NCBI GenBank assembly: GCA_903882335.1
Contig: CAIRWP010000091.1
Location: 1-14,011, forward strand
Length of the DNA: 14,011 nt
Direction: 5' to 3'
From: an uncultured Opitutia bacterium
GTDB lineage: Bacteria > Verrucomicrobiota > Verrucomicrobiia > Opitutales > UBA953
Both the position numbers and the translations under genes were made by a program. The notes below the pieces were generated by a model, which saw nothing but the letters and a program-made list of their open reading frames with translations, made no database searches and had not been told where the DNA came from. Of the stretch, positions 1 to 7,677 are shown in pieces; position 1 is the stretch's first letter, and each line of letters starts with the position of its first letter.

Positions 1-1
1 G

Positions 2-1306
2 CACGCCAAAGCCTGGCTCGCGGCGTTGCGCGCGGCCCAGGTGGATTTCTCGGCCGATGCCGTCCGCCTCGCCGCGCTGGCCTACCGGGTCGGTGATTGG
101 GAGGGCTGTGCGCAAACCCTGCGCGCCGCCCCGTCCGCCGATCCCTTGGCCACGTTGCTCCGGGCGCGCCTCGACCTGCGTGCCGGCCGTCCGGTCGAAG
201 CGACCCGGACCTTGGGCGCGCTCCTGCAACCGCAGGCCCGCCGCTTCAGTCTCGGAGTCTACTTCTATGATTTCGATGATTACACGCGGGGGGCGAACCC
301 GAGCGAGCTGCCGGCTTACCGCTTCGAGCTACCGGATCCCTCCGCGGGTCAGTTCGCCAAGGCTCGCTCGGAACTGGCGACGTTGCTCCTCGCCCAAGGA
401 CGTTACCTGGAGGCGCTCGATCACTTCTACCGGACTGGTCAGACCAAGGACTTCGCCTATGTCGCCGAATGCGTACTGAAGGTCGATGAGCTCAAGGCCT
501 ACGTGGACCGCGCCTGGCCGGAGGATGCGCCCACGGCCAAACCCACGGCCAAGCGCATCAAGTACCGGCTCGACGAGGAGCCGGAGCAGTGTACGCCCTT
601 GCCGCCGGCCCAGGCGCTCCGCCACCTGCTCGCCCGCCGGCTCTTCCGTGCCGGTCGCGCCGCGGAGGCCCTGCCTTACTACCCGGCGGAGATCCGCCCT
701 CCGTTCGCGCACTACCTCGAGCTGATGACCCGCGCCGCCGACCAGACCAAGGCTAAGCGTGAACGGGCCGATGCCTATTGGCGCGCCGCGCTGGTCCTCA
801 GCGAGTTGGACGACGCCACGCAGTTCTGCGACTTCGGCCAGGACTGGACGAGCGCCCACGATTACTCCGACGACGCCAAGGATGACAAGCCGCTGCATTG
901 GCACGAGGTCGGCGGCCTGCCGCGCATCCGGGTCCAGCCGATCGGTGACGAACCGGACTCGCTGCTCGCCGCACCCGGGCCCGACGAGCAAGCCCGCGTC
1001 CACGCCTGGATGGCGGCCAACCTCGACCGACCGGACCGGGCCCACCGCTCCGCGCGCTACGCCGTCGCCCGGCTCGCCTTGAAGGCGGCCGAACTCCTGC
1101 CCGAGGACGACCTGGGCGGGTCCCAGGTCCTGCAATTCGCCGGCGGCCTCCTCAAGTACATGGAGCCGGCCGCCGCTCAGCCTTATTTCCGCCTGCTGGC
1201 CACTCGCTTCAAGGGTACGCCCCTCGGGGCCCATGCCCGCGCCAAGCATTGGTTCTCGCCCTTGGCTTGCGAGCCGGACCCGGACTGGATACTTAAGGGG
1301 CGATGA
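2..1306 (+). CDS. TPR-like helical repeat protein, 5' end outside window
   Basis: The reading frame is open from the first bases of the window, so the true start lies upstream; a TTG at 26 is only an internal codon. About 434 residues are visible. They are rich in Ala, Arg and Leu and contain several helix-turn-helix stretches of TPR type, for example the segments ending LRAAPSADP, then ARSELATLLLAQGRYLEALDHF, and LLARRLFRAGRAAEALPYY. An acidic and aromatic segment lies in the middle of the visible part (ending HDYSDDAKDDKPLHWHE). No membrane segment or catalytic motif is visible. The stop overlaps the ctaG start (ATGA, 1303-1306), so the two are probably translated together. A scaffold role is possible, but the function is unknown and the family is not recognised. 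Confidence 0.8.
   Translation, partial: HAKAWLAALRAAQVDFSADAVRLAALAYRVGDWEGCAQTLRAAPSADPLATLLRARLDLRAGRPVEATRTLGALLQPQARRFSLGVYFYDFDDYTRGANPSELPAYRFELPDPSAGQFAKARSELATLLLAQGRYLEALDHFYRTGQTKDFAYVAECVLKVDELKAYVDRAWPEDAPTAKPTAKRIKYRLDEEPEQCTPLPPAQALRHLLARRLFRAGRAAEALPYYPAEIRPPFAHYLELMTRAADQTKAKRERADAYWRAALVLSELDDATQFCDFGQDWTSAHDYSDDAKDDKPLHWHEVGGLPRIRVQPIGDEPDSLLAAPGPDEQARVHAWMAANLDRPDRAHRSARYAVARLALKAAELLPEDDLGGSQVLQFAGGLLKYMEPAAAQPYFRLLATRFKGTPLGAHARAKHWFSPLACEPDPDWILKGR
530..553 (+). repeat. 12-bp near-perfect tandem duplication in the TPR-like gene
   Basis: CCCACGGCCAA occurs at 530-540 and 542-552 with a 12-base period and encodes PTAKPTAK. It is in frame and probably a recent slippage event in a linker. 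Confidence 0.7.
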
Positions 1307-2082
1307 CGATCCCGCTCCACTGGCACACCGAGCCGCTGCTCCTGCTCGTGGTGGTGGGTGCTTCCTGGCTCTACGCCCTGGCCGTCGGTCCGGGCCGGTC
1401 GCGCTGGGCACCCGCGGGCATGGCCTACCCGGTCGGCTCGGCGGTCTGTTTCCATGCGGGCGTCGCCGTCGCCTACCTGGCCGTCGGTTCGCCGTTGGAC
1501 CAGCTCGGTGAGGCCTTCCTGCTCTCGGCCCACATGCTGCAGCACATGCTGCTGATCTACATCGCCGCGCCGCTCATCGTGCTTGGGTTGCCGCCGGAGA
1601 TGACCGACACCTTCCTGCGCGCCCACCCGCGCGTGACCGCGGTCCTGCGTCGGCTGGTGCACCCGGTGACCGCCGGCGTGGTGTTCTCGGGCATCTTCAT
1701 CCTCTGGCATTTCCCCGAACTCTACGAAGCCGCGCTCCGCAGCCGACCGCTCCACATCATCGAGCACTGGTCGATGTTCCTCCCTGCCATCCTGATGGTC
1801 TGGCCGTTGCTTTCCCGCTCGACGGTCCTGCCCCGGATCGGTTTCGGGGCCGCCATCCTCTATGCCTTCGCGCTCATGGTCGCGGACCTGCCGCTGTGGC
1901 TGGCTCTCATCTTCGGGAACCACCCGATCTACGAGACCTATCGGCTCGCCCCGCGCGTCTCCGGGTTGAGCGCGGCCGACGACATGATCCTCGGCGCCTC
2001 CATCATGAAGGGCTTCAACGAGGTCTTCTCGCTCCTCAACATGGGCTTCGCCTTCTTCGCCTGGTACAAGCGGGACCGCTGA
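1303..2082 (+). CDS. ctaG: Caa3-type cytochrome c oxidase assembly factor CtaG
   Basis: This is a 259-residue integral membrane protein of the Caa3_CtaG family, which in Bacillus is needed to assemble the caa3 cytochrome oxidase. It is unrelated to the Cox11-type protein also called CtaG. About seven hydrophobic segments are visible, near residues 11-29, 42-62, 72-96, 122-137, 154-170, 179-205 and 228-254. Family hallmarks are the His pair in HMLQHM (His77, His81), LWHFPELYEAAL at 134-145 and HIIEH at 151-155. These histidines are candidate copper or heme ligands by analogy. The start is fixed by the 4-base overlap with the upstream gene, with AAGGGG just before it. No oxidase subunit gene lies in the window, so its partner is elsewhere or upstream. 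The stop is 4 bases from the convergent permease gene. Confidence 0.88.
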   Translation: MTIPLHWHTEPLLLLVVVGASWLYALAVGPGRSRWAPAGMAYPVGSAVCFHAGVAVAYLAVGSPLDQLGEAFLLSAHMLQHMLLIYIAAPLIVLGLPPEMTDTFLRAHPRVTAVLRRLVHPVTAGVVFSGIFILWHFPELYEAALRSRPLHIIEHWSMFLPAILMVWPLLSRSTVLPRIGFGAAILYAFALMVADLPLWLALIFGNHPIYETYRLAPRVSGLSAADDMILGASIMKGFNEVFSLLNMGFAFFAWYKRDR

Positions 2083-2090
2083 GGCCTCAG
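2079..2090. repeat. 12-bp perfect palindrome holding two convergent stop codons
   Basis: CTGAGGCCTCAG is perfectly self-complementary. It contains the TGA of ctaG (plus strand) and the TGA of the LptF/LptG-type gene (minus strand). Beyond one mismatch it extends to an 18-bp near-palindrome at 2076-2093. There is no T-run on either side, so it does not look like an intrinsic terminator. Confidence 0.7.
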
Positions 2091-3229
2091 TGGCGCGACG
2101 CGCGGCGCAGGAGGACGAACGCCAGCGCGAGCACGATCAGGTTCGGCACCCAGACGAGGAGGTCGGGTCGGAAGGCCGGGTCCTTCACTGACTTGGCCAT
2201 CTCCGTCAGCAGGTAATAGCTGAGCGCGACCAGCAGGGCGACGACCGCGTTCACGAACGTCTCGGAGCGTCCGACCCGGACCGCGAGGGGCACCGCCAGC
2301 AAGCTCAGCGTGAAGATCGAGAACGCCGAGGCGAGGTGCGACATCAGCTGCGTGCTGGCCTGCATCCGGCTGCGCGCCACCTCCGCGGGCGGAGTGGTCG
2401 GCGTCACCTGCCAGCCGTGCTCCATGGCCTCGAGCAGTTCCGCCAAGGTCAGCCAGCGGAGCTTCCGGGTCACGCCCCCGTCCTGGAAGACCGTGCCCGC
2501 GGGAAACTCGAAGGTGGTCGACTTCGCCATGGCGAAGGCGGCCGGCGCGTTGCGGTTCGCCTCGGAGGGCGCGCGGGATTCCATCCGGGCCTCCGTCAGC
2601 GCGACCCGGAGGAAGGCCTTCCCGTCCTTGTCCTCGGTCGCCGTCAGGCGCGCTTCCTGCGCGTGGATCGATTGTGTCAGGCGGCCGTTGGCGTCGACGC
2701 GCCAGAGCCAGAAGTCGCGGAGTACCTCGCCCTCGCGGGCGGCGGCGCGCAGGATCACGCCGGGGATCCGGCGGTTGATCTGGCCCGGGGTCACGATCGC
2801 GGCGGGGTTATCGCGGGCCGACCCGGAGAGGATGCGGTGGTAGCGGTCGTTGGCGGCCGGGGCCACCTCGAGGTTCAGCCAGGCCGAGAAGACCGCGAGG
2901 GCGGCGGCGAGGAGCAGGGCAGGTCGCGCGATGCGTACCAGGCCGCGTCCGCTCGCCTTCATCGCGGTGATCTCATGCTGTGCGCCCATCCGCCCGAACG
3001 CCATCAGCACGCCAGCCAGCATGCCCATCGGCAAGGCGTAAGGCGTCACCCCGGGGAAGAGCAGGACGACCAGCTCGAGGCCTTGGGCGCCGTCCACGCG
3101 GCCGGTGGCGATCGCCCCGGCGACCTGCTGGAGGAAGTTACCCGCCACCATCACGAAGAGGAACGCCCCCGTGGCCATGCCGCCGGCCAGGGCGGTCTCG
3201 GTCAGGACGTGGCGGTCGAGGATGCGCAC
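2087..3229 (-). CDS. LptF/LptG-family (YjgP/YjgQ) LPS export permease
   Basis: This 380-residue inner-membrane protein belongs to the family that pairs with the LptB ATPase to extract lipopolysaccharide and pass it to the periplasmic Lpt bridge. It has the family plan: three N-terminal membrane segments (about 14-36, 51-78, 103-120), a periplasmic beta-rich domain (about 125-290) and three C-terminal segments (about 298-318, 325-343, 358-375). The cytoplasmic motif HEITAMKASGRG (about 85-96) and the stretch LAVPLAVRVGR before the fifth segment are characteristic. I chose the GTG at 3229 because the product then begins MRILDRHVL, like family members; a TTG at 3241 would add four residues. The choice between LptF and LptG cannot be made, and no second permease is adjacent. 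It lies 45 bases after batE with no visible terminator, so it is probably the last gene of that operon. Confidence 0.88.
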   Translation of the reverse strand: MRILDRHVLTETALAGGMATGAFLFVMVAGNFLQQVAGAIATGRVDGAQGLELVVLLFPGVTPYALPMGMLAGVLMAFGRMGAQHEITAMKASGRGLVRIARPALLLAAALAVFSAWLNLEVAPAANDRYHRILSGSARDNPAAIVTPGQINRRIPGVILRAAAREGEVLRDFWLWRVDANGRLTQSIHAQEARLTATEDKDGKAFLRVALTEARMESRAPSEANRNAPAAFAMAKSTTFEFPAGTVFQDGGVTRKLRWLTLAELLEAMEHGWQVTPTTPPAEVARSRMQASTQLMSHLASAFSIFTLSLLAVPLAVRVGRSETFVNAVVALLVALSYYLLTEMAKSVKDPAFRPDLLVWVPNLIVLALAFVLLRRASRH

Positions 3230-3274
3230 GGCATCATCCAATCGCCCCGCCCCGCTTTGTCCAAGCGAAAGGGC

Positions 3275-4030
3275 TCAGGGAGCTTTCGGCGTGTCGAGGT
3301 TGGCGGGCAGTCCGCCGCCCCACGGCGACTCGATCTCGCGCGTCTGCAGCCAGCCGCTCTTGCCGTCGGCGGTGGTCACGCGCACGTAGCCGTTGAACGG
3401 ACGATCCGTCCGGACCACGTCGCCTTCGGCGATGCCGACGATGGCTTCGCCGCGCGCCGTCGGCGTCAGGCGGAGCGAGACCTCGGTCTGGCGGATGACC
3501 GCCCGGCGGGCGTGCAGGTGGCCGCCCCAGAGGCCGGGCAGGGAGAGCAGGAAAACCGTGGCGGCCGCGACCACCATCTTCTCCTGCCATTCGGATGGGG
3601 CGCGCCGGCGCAGGCGCGGGATCAGCAGCCCGAGGAGCGCCACCCAGAAGGCCGCCGTCGCAATGACCAGCCAGGCGTTCGCCCCGAGGAAGCCGGCGTA
3701 GTCCTCCGCCCAGGTCAGGGCGGGGCGCTCAACGCCGCCCGCGGACTGGGCGTGGCGGATGCCGGCGGTCGCCACCGCATTGCGCGGATCGAGGAGCAGG
3801 GCGCGCTCCCAGCAGACCATCGCGCGGCCCTTGCGGCCGAGCTTCCATTCGGCGTTCCCGAGCGCGGCGAGGCGTCCGGCGGTCGCGCCTTCGGCGACCA
3901 CCTGCGCCTGCCAGCGTTCGATCGCGCCGACGTAGTCGCCGGCGACGTAGGCCGCCTGGCCGGCGTCCGGCTCGGCGGCGGGCAGGGGCGCGGCGATCAA
4001 GCCGGCCAGCAAGAGCCAGAGGGTCCTCAT
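3275..4030 (-). CDS. batE: BatE-like protein: signal peptide, TPR, two membrane segments, SH3-like tail
   Basis: The 251-residue product starts with a signal peptide (about 1-19, ending PLPAAE). A TPR region follows (about 22-85, with YVAGDYVGAIERW and WKLGRKGRAMVCWERALLLDP). Two membrane segments come next (about 117-138 and 152-170), then a bacterial SH3-like domain (about 177-231, with LTPTARGEAIVGIAEGDVV and GWLQTREI). This is the usual BatE composition. BatE acts with BatA-D in the Bacteroides aerotolerance system; the exact role is unknown. The SH3-like domain suggests binding to the cell wall or to a partner protein. The start overlaps the batD stop by 4 bases and is preceded by a good GGAGG ribosome binding site. 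Confidence 0.85.
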   Translation of the reverse strand: MRTLWLLLAGLIAAPLPAAEPDAGQAAYVAGDYVGAIERWQAQVVAEGATAGRLAALGNAEWKLGRKGRAMVCWERALLLDPRNAVATAGIRHAQSAGGVERPALTWAEDYAGFLGANAWLVIATAAFWVALLGLLIPRLRRRAPSEWQEKMVVAAATVFLLSLPGLWGGHLHARRAVIRQTEVSLRLTPTARGEAIVGIAEGDVVRTDRPFNGYVRVTTADGKSGWLQTREIESPWGGGLPANLDTPKAP

Positions 4031-5700
4031 AGACGGGCCTCCAGTTCGGCGAGGAGCGCGAGGAGCGCGGGTTTCTCCGCTTGCAGGGAGGCGTCGCTCG
4101 GCGCGCCGAACTTGGCGCCGTCGGCGCGGCGGAAGATGCGGTCCAGGATCGCGGCGTCGGCCGCGGGCAGCACGCGGCGGATATCGCCTTGGGTCAGCGC
4201 CTCGGGGGTCGCCTCGATCCAGGGGGCGCAGCCGGCGCGCAGGCCGCGGACGCAGGCGACCGCGAAGCCGGCGTCGTCCATGGCGGAGGTGGCGGCCCGA
4301 CGCGCGGCCCGGACTTCGCGCCGGGCGCGGGCGCGGCGGAGGATTTCCGGGTGGGCGAGCAGGTAGGCGCTCCCGGCCGCGGCCGCGAAGAGCGTCGCGC
4401 TCAGCGTGAGCAACGTGAGGTTGGTCGTCCAGAAGGGGCGCGACCCGGCGAGCGGCGCGACGACCTGCGAGCCGGGATCGAGCAGCCCGCGGGCCCGCGG
4501 GTCGGGCGTCGCCAGACCGGTGAGCGCCTTCGCGGCGGGCGAGCCGGCGGCGGCGCCCGGATCGGCCGAGACGAGTTCGACCTTCGACGGGGCGTTGCCG
4601 GTGACCGTCACCGGCTGCGGCGCGAACTCCAGCCGCTGGAAAGTCCGGGTCTCCGGGTCGAAGACCGCGAAGCGGATCGCCGGGGTCATTTGCTTGCCCG
4701 GCAGGCGGGGGACCAAGGTGTAGGTGAACGAACGCTGGTCCTCGGCGCGACGGAAGCGGCGGTCATTGCTCGGGATGACGTCCCACGTCTCGCTGCTGCC
4801 GATCTCGGGGGGGAGGATGCGGTCAAGGTTGCCCTCGCCGGCGAGGATCGCGCGCAGGCGGATCGGTTCGCCGACCTCGGGCTTCGGGTTGGAGACGCTG
4901 ACAGACTCCGCGAGGAACCGGCCGATGGCCCCGGTCCACTCCGTCGGCCGGCCGGTCTCCGGCACGTGCTCGACCGTGACCTTGCGGCGGAAGGTGAACG
5001 GCCGGTCGCGACCGCTCGCGGTGAAGCCGCCGAGACCGCCGGTGTTGACGAGCATGATGCCATTGATGGTGACCTCGCTCGTCCCTGTCCGCAAAGGCGT
5101 CAGCTCGAAGCCCGTCTGGATGCCTTGGCCGTTCGGCAGTTCCTCGTTGCGGGCCCCGACCTGCTGGAAGGTGAAGCCTTCCGCCTCGCACTCGAGCCCG
5201 AAGGAACCGTTCACCATCTCCTGCTCGCTGCCCTTCAGGAGGATCGCGCCGGGGATGCGTTCGCCCACGTAGTAGGTGCGGACCGGCATGGCCAGCTCGG
5301 CGCGGGCCTGGCCTTCGCGCCGGAAGCCGGTGGCGGCGCTGACGTTCACGGTCATCGCGGGGACCTTGATAAGCTTGGCCGGGAAGCGGATATTGAAGGA
5401 GGGAATCACGTGGGCACCTTCCTCCTCGGGCGCGACACCGGAGAAGTTGAGGGTCGCCTCGGTGGTGTTCGCGCGGAAGAGCTGGCCGGAAAAACGCAGC
5501 GCCATACCCTTCGGCGGCTTGAGCTCGCGGCCCACGCGGTCCGCCGGTCCCAGGATGACGTCGGACTCGATGCGGACCTGTAGCTTGAAGGGCTGGCCGG
5601 GGCCGGCCACCGGCGGGGTCATCTCCCAGCTCACGTAGTCCTCGGCCCGCGCGCAGGTGAGCGCGAGGAAGCAGGCGAGCAGGCGGAGGCAGCGCGTCAT
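4027..5700 (-). CDS. batD: BatD: large periplasmic protein anchored by one membrane segment
   Basis: The 557-residue product matches the BatD (oxygen tolerance) family. It has a signal peptide (about 1-19, ending LTCARAE), a long beta-rich periplasmic part (20-420), one membrane segment (about 427-448) and a roughly 110-residue cytoplasmic tail. Repeated Ig-like modules are suggested by PPVAGPGQPFKLQVRI near 29-44, YYVGERIPGAILLKG near 143-157, and PEVGEPIRLRAILAGEGNLD near 274-293. The last of these is typical of BatD. The tail begins with an Arg-rich stretch and ends with FRRADGAKFGAP (523-534) and a Leu-rich helix. It sits one base after batC and overlaps batE. In the operon it probably presents a large periplasmic surface beside the VWA proteins BatA and BatB; this is inference. 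Confidence 0.88.
   Translation of the reverse strand: MTRCLRLLACFLALTCARAEDYVSWEMTPPVAGPGQPFKLQVRIESDVILGPADRVGRELKPPKGMALRFSGQLFRANTTEATLNFSGVAPEEEGAHVIPSFNIRFPAKLIKVPAMTVNVSAATGFRREGQARAELAMPVRTYYVGERIPGAILLKGSEQEMVNGSFGLECEAEGFTFQQVGARNEELPNGQGIQTGFELTPLRTGTSEVTINGIMLVNTGGLGGFTASGRDRPFTFRRKVTVEHVPETGRPTEWTGAIGRFLAESVSVSNPKPEVGEPIRLRAILAGEGNLDRILPPEIGSSETWDVIPSNDRRFRRAEDQRSFTYTLVPRLPGKQMTPAIRFAVFDPETRTFQRLEFAPQPVTVTGNAPSKVELVSADPGAAAGSPAAKALTGLATPDPRARGLLDPGSQVVAPLAGSRPFWTTNLTLLTLSATLFAAAAGSAYLLAHPEILRRARARREVRAARRAATSAMDDAGFAVACVRGLRAGCAPWIEATPEALTQGDIRRVLPAADAAILDRIFRRADGAKFGAPSDASLQAEKPALLALLAELEARL
4038..4042 (-). promoter_or_regulatory. Shine-Dalgarno sequence of batE
   Basis: On the minus strand GGAGG lies 7 bases before the batE ATG, inside the last codons of batD. 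It is one of the few clear ribosome binding sites in the window and supports the ATGA-overlap start at 4030. Confidence 0.65.
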
Positions 5701-5701
5701 C

Positions 5702-6670
5702 TCAGTAATCCTTGCCTTTCTTGGCGTCGGGCTTGCCGGCTTTGCCGCCGCCGTCCGCCCCGGGCTTTTCGCCGGCGGGCATCTTGCGGCCGAACTCGTT
5801 CTTCAGGCCCTCGAGCGCGCCGCGGGCCTCCTGTTCGGTCATCTTCTGCTCCTCGCCCGCCTTCGGCTCGCGTTTGCCGCTGCCGGAGCCCGGCTTCTGC
5901 CGGTCCTCGGGCAGGAAATTCTCGTCGTCCTCCCCGTCGCCTTCCGCGTTCTGCGGCAGCTTGTCGTCGGGGATGCGCTTGATCAGTTCCTTGATCACCT
6001 CGCGCAGCTCGTCCTGCTTCCGGCGCTGGGCGGCCACCGCCTCGGCCAGTTCCCGGGTCTCGCGCGCCAGCGCGCGGAGCAGCTCGTCGATGGCGTCGGC
6101 GTTGGCGCGCGACTCGGCGTCGCGCGGGTCGAGCTCGTGCGCGCCGCGGAAGTCGCCCACGGAACGGGTCCAGGCCGCGACGACCCCGGCGCGTTTGGCG
6201 AGCATGGCCTCCTCCTTCGGGATCAGCTTCTTGACGGTACGGTAGGTGTCGATGCCCTGGCCGAGGGCGGCCACGGCGGGCACGTAGTCGGGCTCCTTGT
6301 TCGCGGCCTTCGCCCGGTCGAGCAGGGTGATCTGGTCCTGCATGTCGTGGATATCGGCGTCGGCCGCCTCGAGGTAGGAGCGGGCGATGGAAAGCTCCGT
6401 CACGTCCGCGGTCGTCTTGCCGCCGAGCGTCGCGAGGCCCTTGCCGAAGCGCACGTGCCCGAGGTTATGCAACGCCGGCGGGCGGAGGTCGTCGAGGTCG
6501 CGGCCGAGCGAGGCGCGGAGGGCCTCCTCGGCGCCGGCGAGGTCGCCCTCGGCGAGGCGGCGGGTGCCGCGGTTGTGGAGTTCGCGGGCGTCGAGCTTGC
6601 GGAGGTCGTCGGCGGGCGGTTCAGCGGCCAGCAGGGAAGCCGCGAGGAGCAGGGGCAGCAGGGACTTCAT
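5702..6670 (-). CDS. batC: BatC: TPR protein with a charged, probably disordered C-terminus
   Basis: The 322-residue product has a signal peptide (about 1-16, MKSLLPLLLAASLLAAEP) and TPR-like helices (about 28-80, with ELHNRGTRRLAEGDLAGAEEAL). More helices follow to about residue 190, then a likely coiled coil (about 190-232). The final 90 residues are Gly, Lys, Glu, Asp and Pro rich with no hydrophobic core. I start at 6670, although the frame is open to 7231, because this ATG gives the signal peptide and a 4-base overlap with batB. The upstream extension only shadows batB. BatC is the soluble or periplasmic TPR partner of BatA and BatB in Bat systems. The long charged tail may be a flexible binding segment. 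Confidence 0.82.
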   Translation of the reverse strand: MKSLLPLLLAASLLAAEPPADDLRKLDARELHNRGTRRLAEGDLAGAEEALRASLGRDLDDLRPPALHNLGHVRFGKGLATLGGKTTADVTELSIARSYLEAADADIHDMQDQITLLDRAKAANKEPDYVPAVAALGQGIDTYRTVKKLIPKEEAMLAKRAGVVAAWTRSVGDFRGAHELDPRDAESRANADAIDELLRALARETRELAEAVAAQRRKQDELREVIKELIKRIPDDKLPQNAEGDGEDDENFLPEDRQKPGSGSGKREPKAGEEQKMTEQEARGALEGLKNEFGRKMPAGEKPGADGGGKAGKPDAKKGKDY

Positions 6671-7674
6671 GGCGCGGTGGGACGGCGGGTGGAGAAGAGA
6701 GACTCGGCGACGAGGAGGAGGAGGGCCAGCGCGAGGAACCACTCCTCGCGGGGGACGCCGCGGCGGGCGGAGCCGGTGGCGTCCGTCCCGGCCTGGATGG
6801 CAAGCCGGAGCGCCTCCATGCCTTCGCCGGCCTGACCGAGCCGGACATAGCGGCCGTTCGTCGCCTCGGCGACCTTGGCGAGCGTGTCCTCGTCGAGTCG
6901 GCTGAGGACCTCCTCGCCGCCGCTCTTGAGCGTGTCGGCCGCGCCGACGTCGTTGATGACCGTGATGGTGCCGCCCGCGGGCGTGCCGACGCCGACGGTG
7001 TGGACGACGAGGCCCTGGCGCGCGAGTTTCTTGGCGGTGTCGACGCCGCCGGCCTCGAGGTCCTCGCCGTCGGTCAGGATGATCACCAACTTGCGGTTGC
7101 GGTTGGGCGCGAAGGCCAGTTCGGCCTCGGCCAGCGCGCGGCCGACGTCGGTGCCCGGCACCTGGATACTCGTGGTGTCGGTCTCCTCGAGCGTCCGGAA
7201 GAAAGCGTCGTAGTCCCGGGTGAGCGGGCACTGCAGGAAGCCCGACCCGGAGAAGGCCACGAGGCCGACGCTGCCCGTGCCCTTGCGGCGGATAAAATTC
7301 CCAATCGAGGCCTTGGCGCGGGCGAGCCGGTTGGGCCGCATGTCGGCGACGAGCATCGACTTCGACACGTCGAGCACGAAGACGACGTCCTCGGCCGCGG
7401 TCTTGGCCTCGGTCGTCTCCCGACCCCAGCGCGGTCCGGCCAACGCCGCGAGCAGCAGCGCCGCGGACAGGGCCAGCGCGACGTCCTTCGTGAGGCGCCG
7501 CGTCGCGGAGTAGCCGGCGGTCAGCCGGGCCAGCAGGCGTTCCGCCGCGAAGGCGGCCAGGCCGCGACGCCGGCGGAGCTCCGTCCAGCGCAGGCCGGCG
7601 AACAGGGCCGCGCCGGCGAACGGCGCGACGATCGCCAGCCAGGTCGTCTCGAAATGGAAGTCAGCGAAGTCCAT
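6667..7674 (-). CDS. batB: BatB: membrane-anchored VWA domain protein
   Basis: The 335-residue product has membrane segments near 12-30 and 65-82, a von Willebrand A domain (about 95-285) and a C-terminal membrane segment (about 312-328). The metal-ion-dependent adhesion site (MIDAS) looks complete: DVSKSM (Asp102, Ser104, Ser106), Thr175 in PGTDVG and Asp202 in TDGED. LAGPRWG before the domain is typical of the BatA/BatB family. It should expose a metal-binding VWA domain that works with BatA. The start overlaps nothing upstream (3-base gap from batA), and the stop overlaps batC by 4 bases. No Shine-Dalgarno sequence is visible, so translational coupling is likely. Confidence 0.9.
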   Translation of the reverse strand: MDFADFHFETTWLAIVAPFAGAALFAGLRWTELRRRRGLAAFAAERLLARLTAGYSATRRLTKDVALALSAALLLAALAGPRWGRETTEAKTAAEDVVFVLDVSKSMLVADMRPNRLARAKASIGNFIRRKGTGSVGLVAFSGSGFLQCPLTRDYDAFFRTLEETDTTSIQVPGTDVGRALAEAELAFAPNRNRKLVIILTDGEDLEAGGVDTAKKLARQGLVVHTVGVGTPAGGTITVINDVGAADTLKSGGEEVLSRLDEDTLAKVAEATNGRYVRLGQAGEGMEALRLAIQAGTDATGSARRGVPREEWFLALALLLLVAESLFSTRRPTAP

Positions 7675-7677
7675 GGC

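Noticed and set aside
2336..4366. Plus-strand open frame of 676 codons
   Set aside because: It is antisense to the permease, batE and batD. The product is a low-complexity mix of Arg, Gly, Ala and Asp with no domain. Long antisense frames are expected in very GC-rich coding DNA.
4081..5583. Plus-strand open frame of 500 codons
   Set aside because: It is antisense to batD, with shadow-like composition.
6671..7231. N-terminal extension of batC
   Set aside because: It is the shadow of batB in another frame, rich in Arg and Pro. The ATG at 6670 gives a signal peptide and a 4-base overlap.
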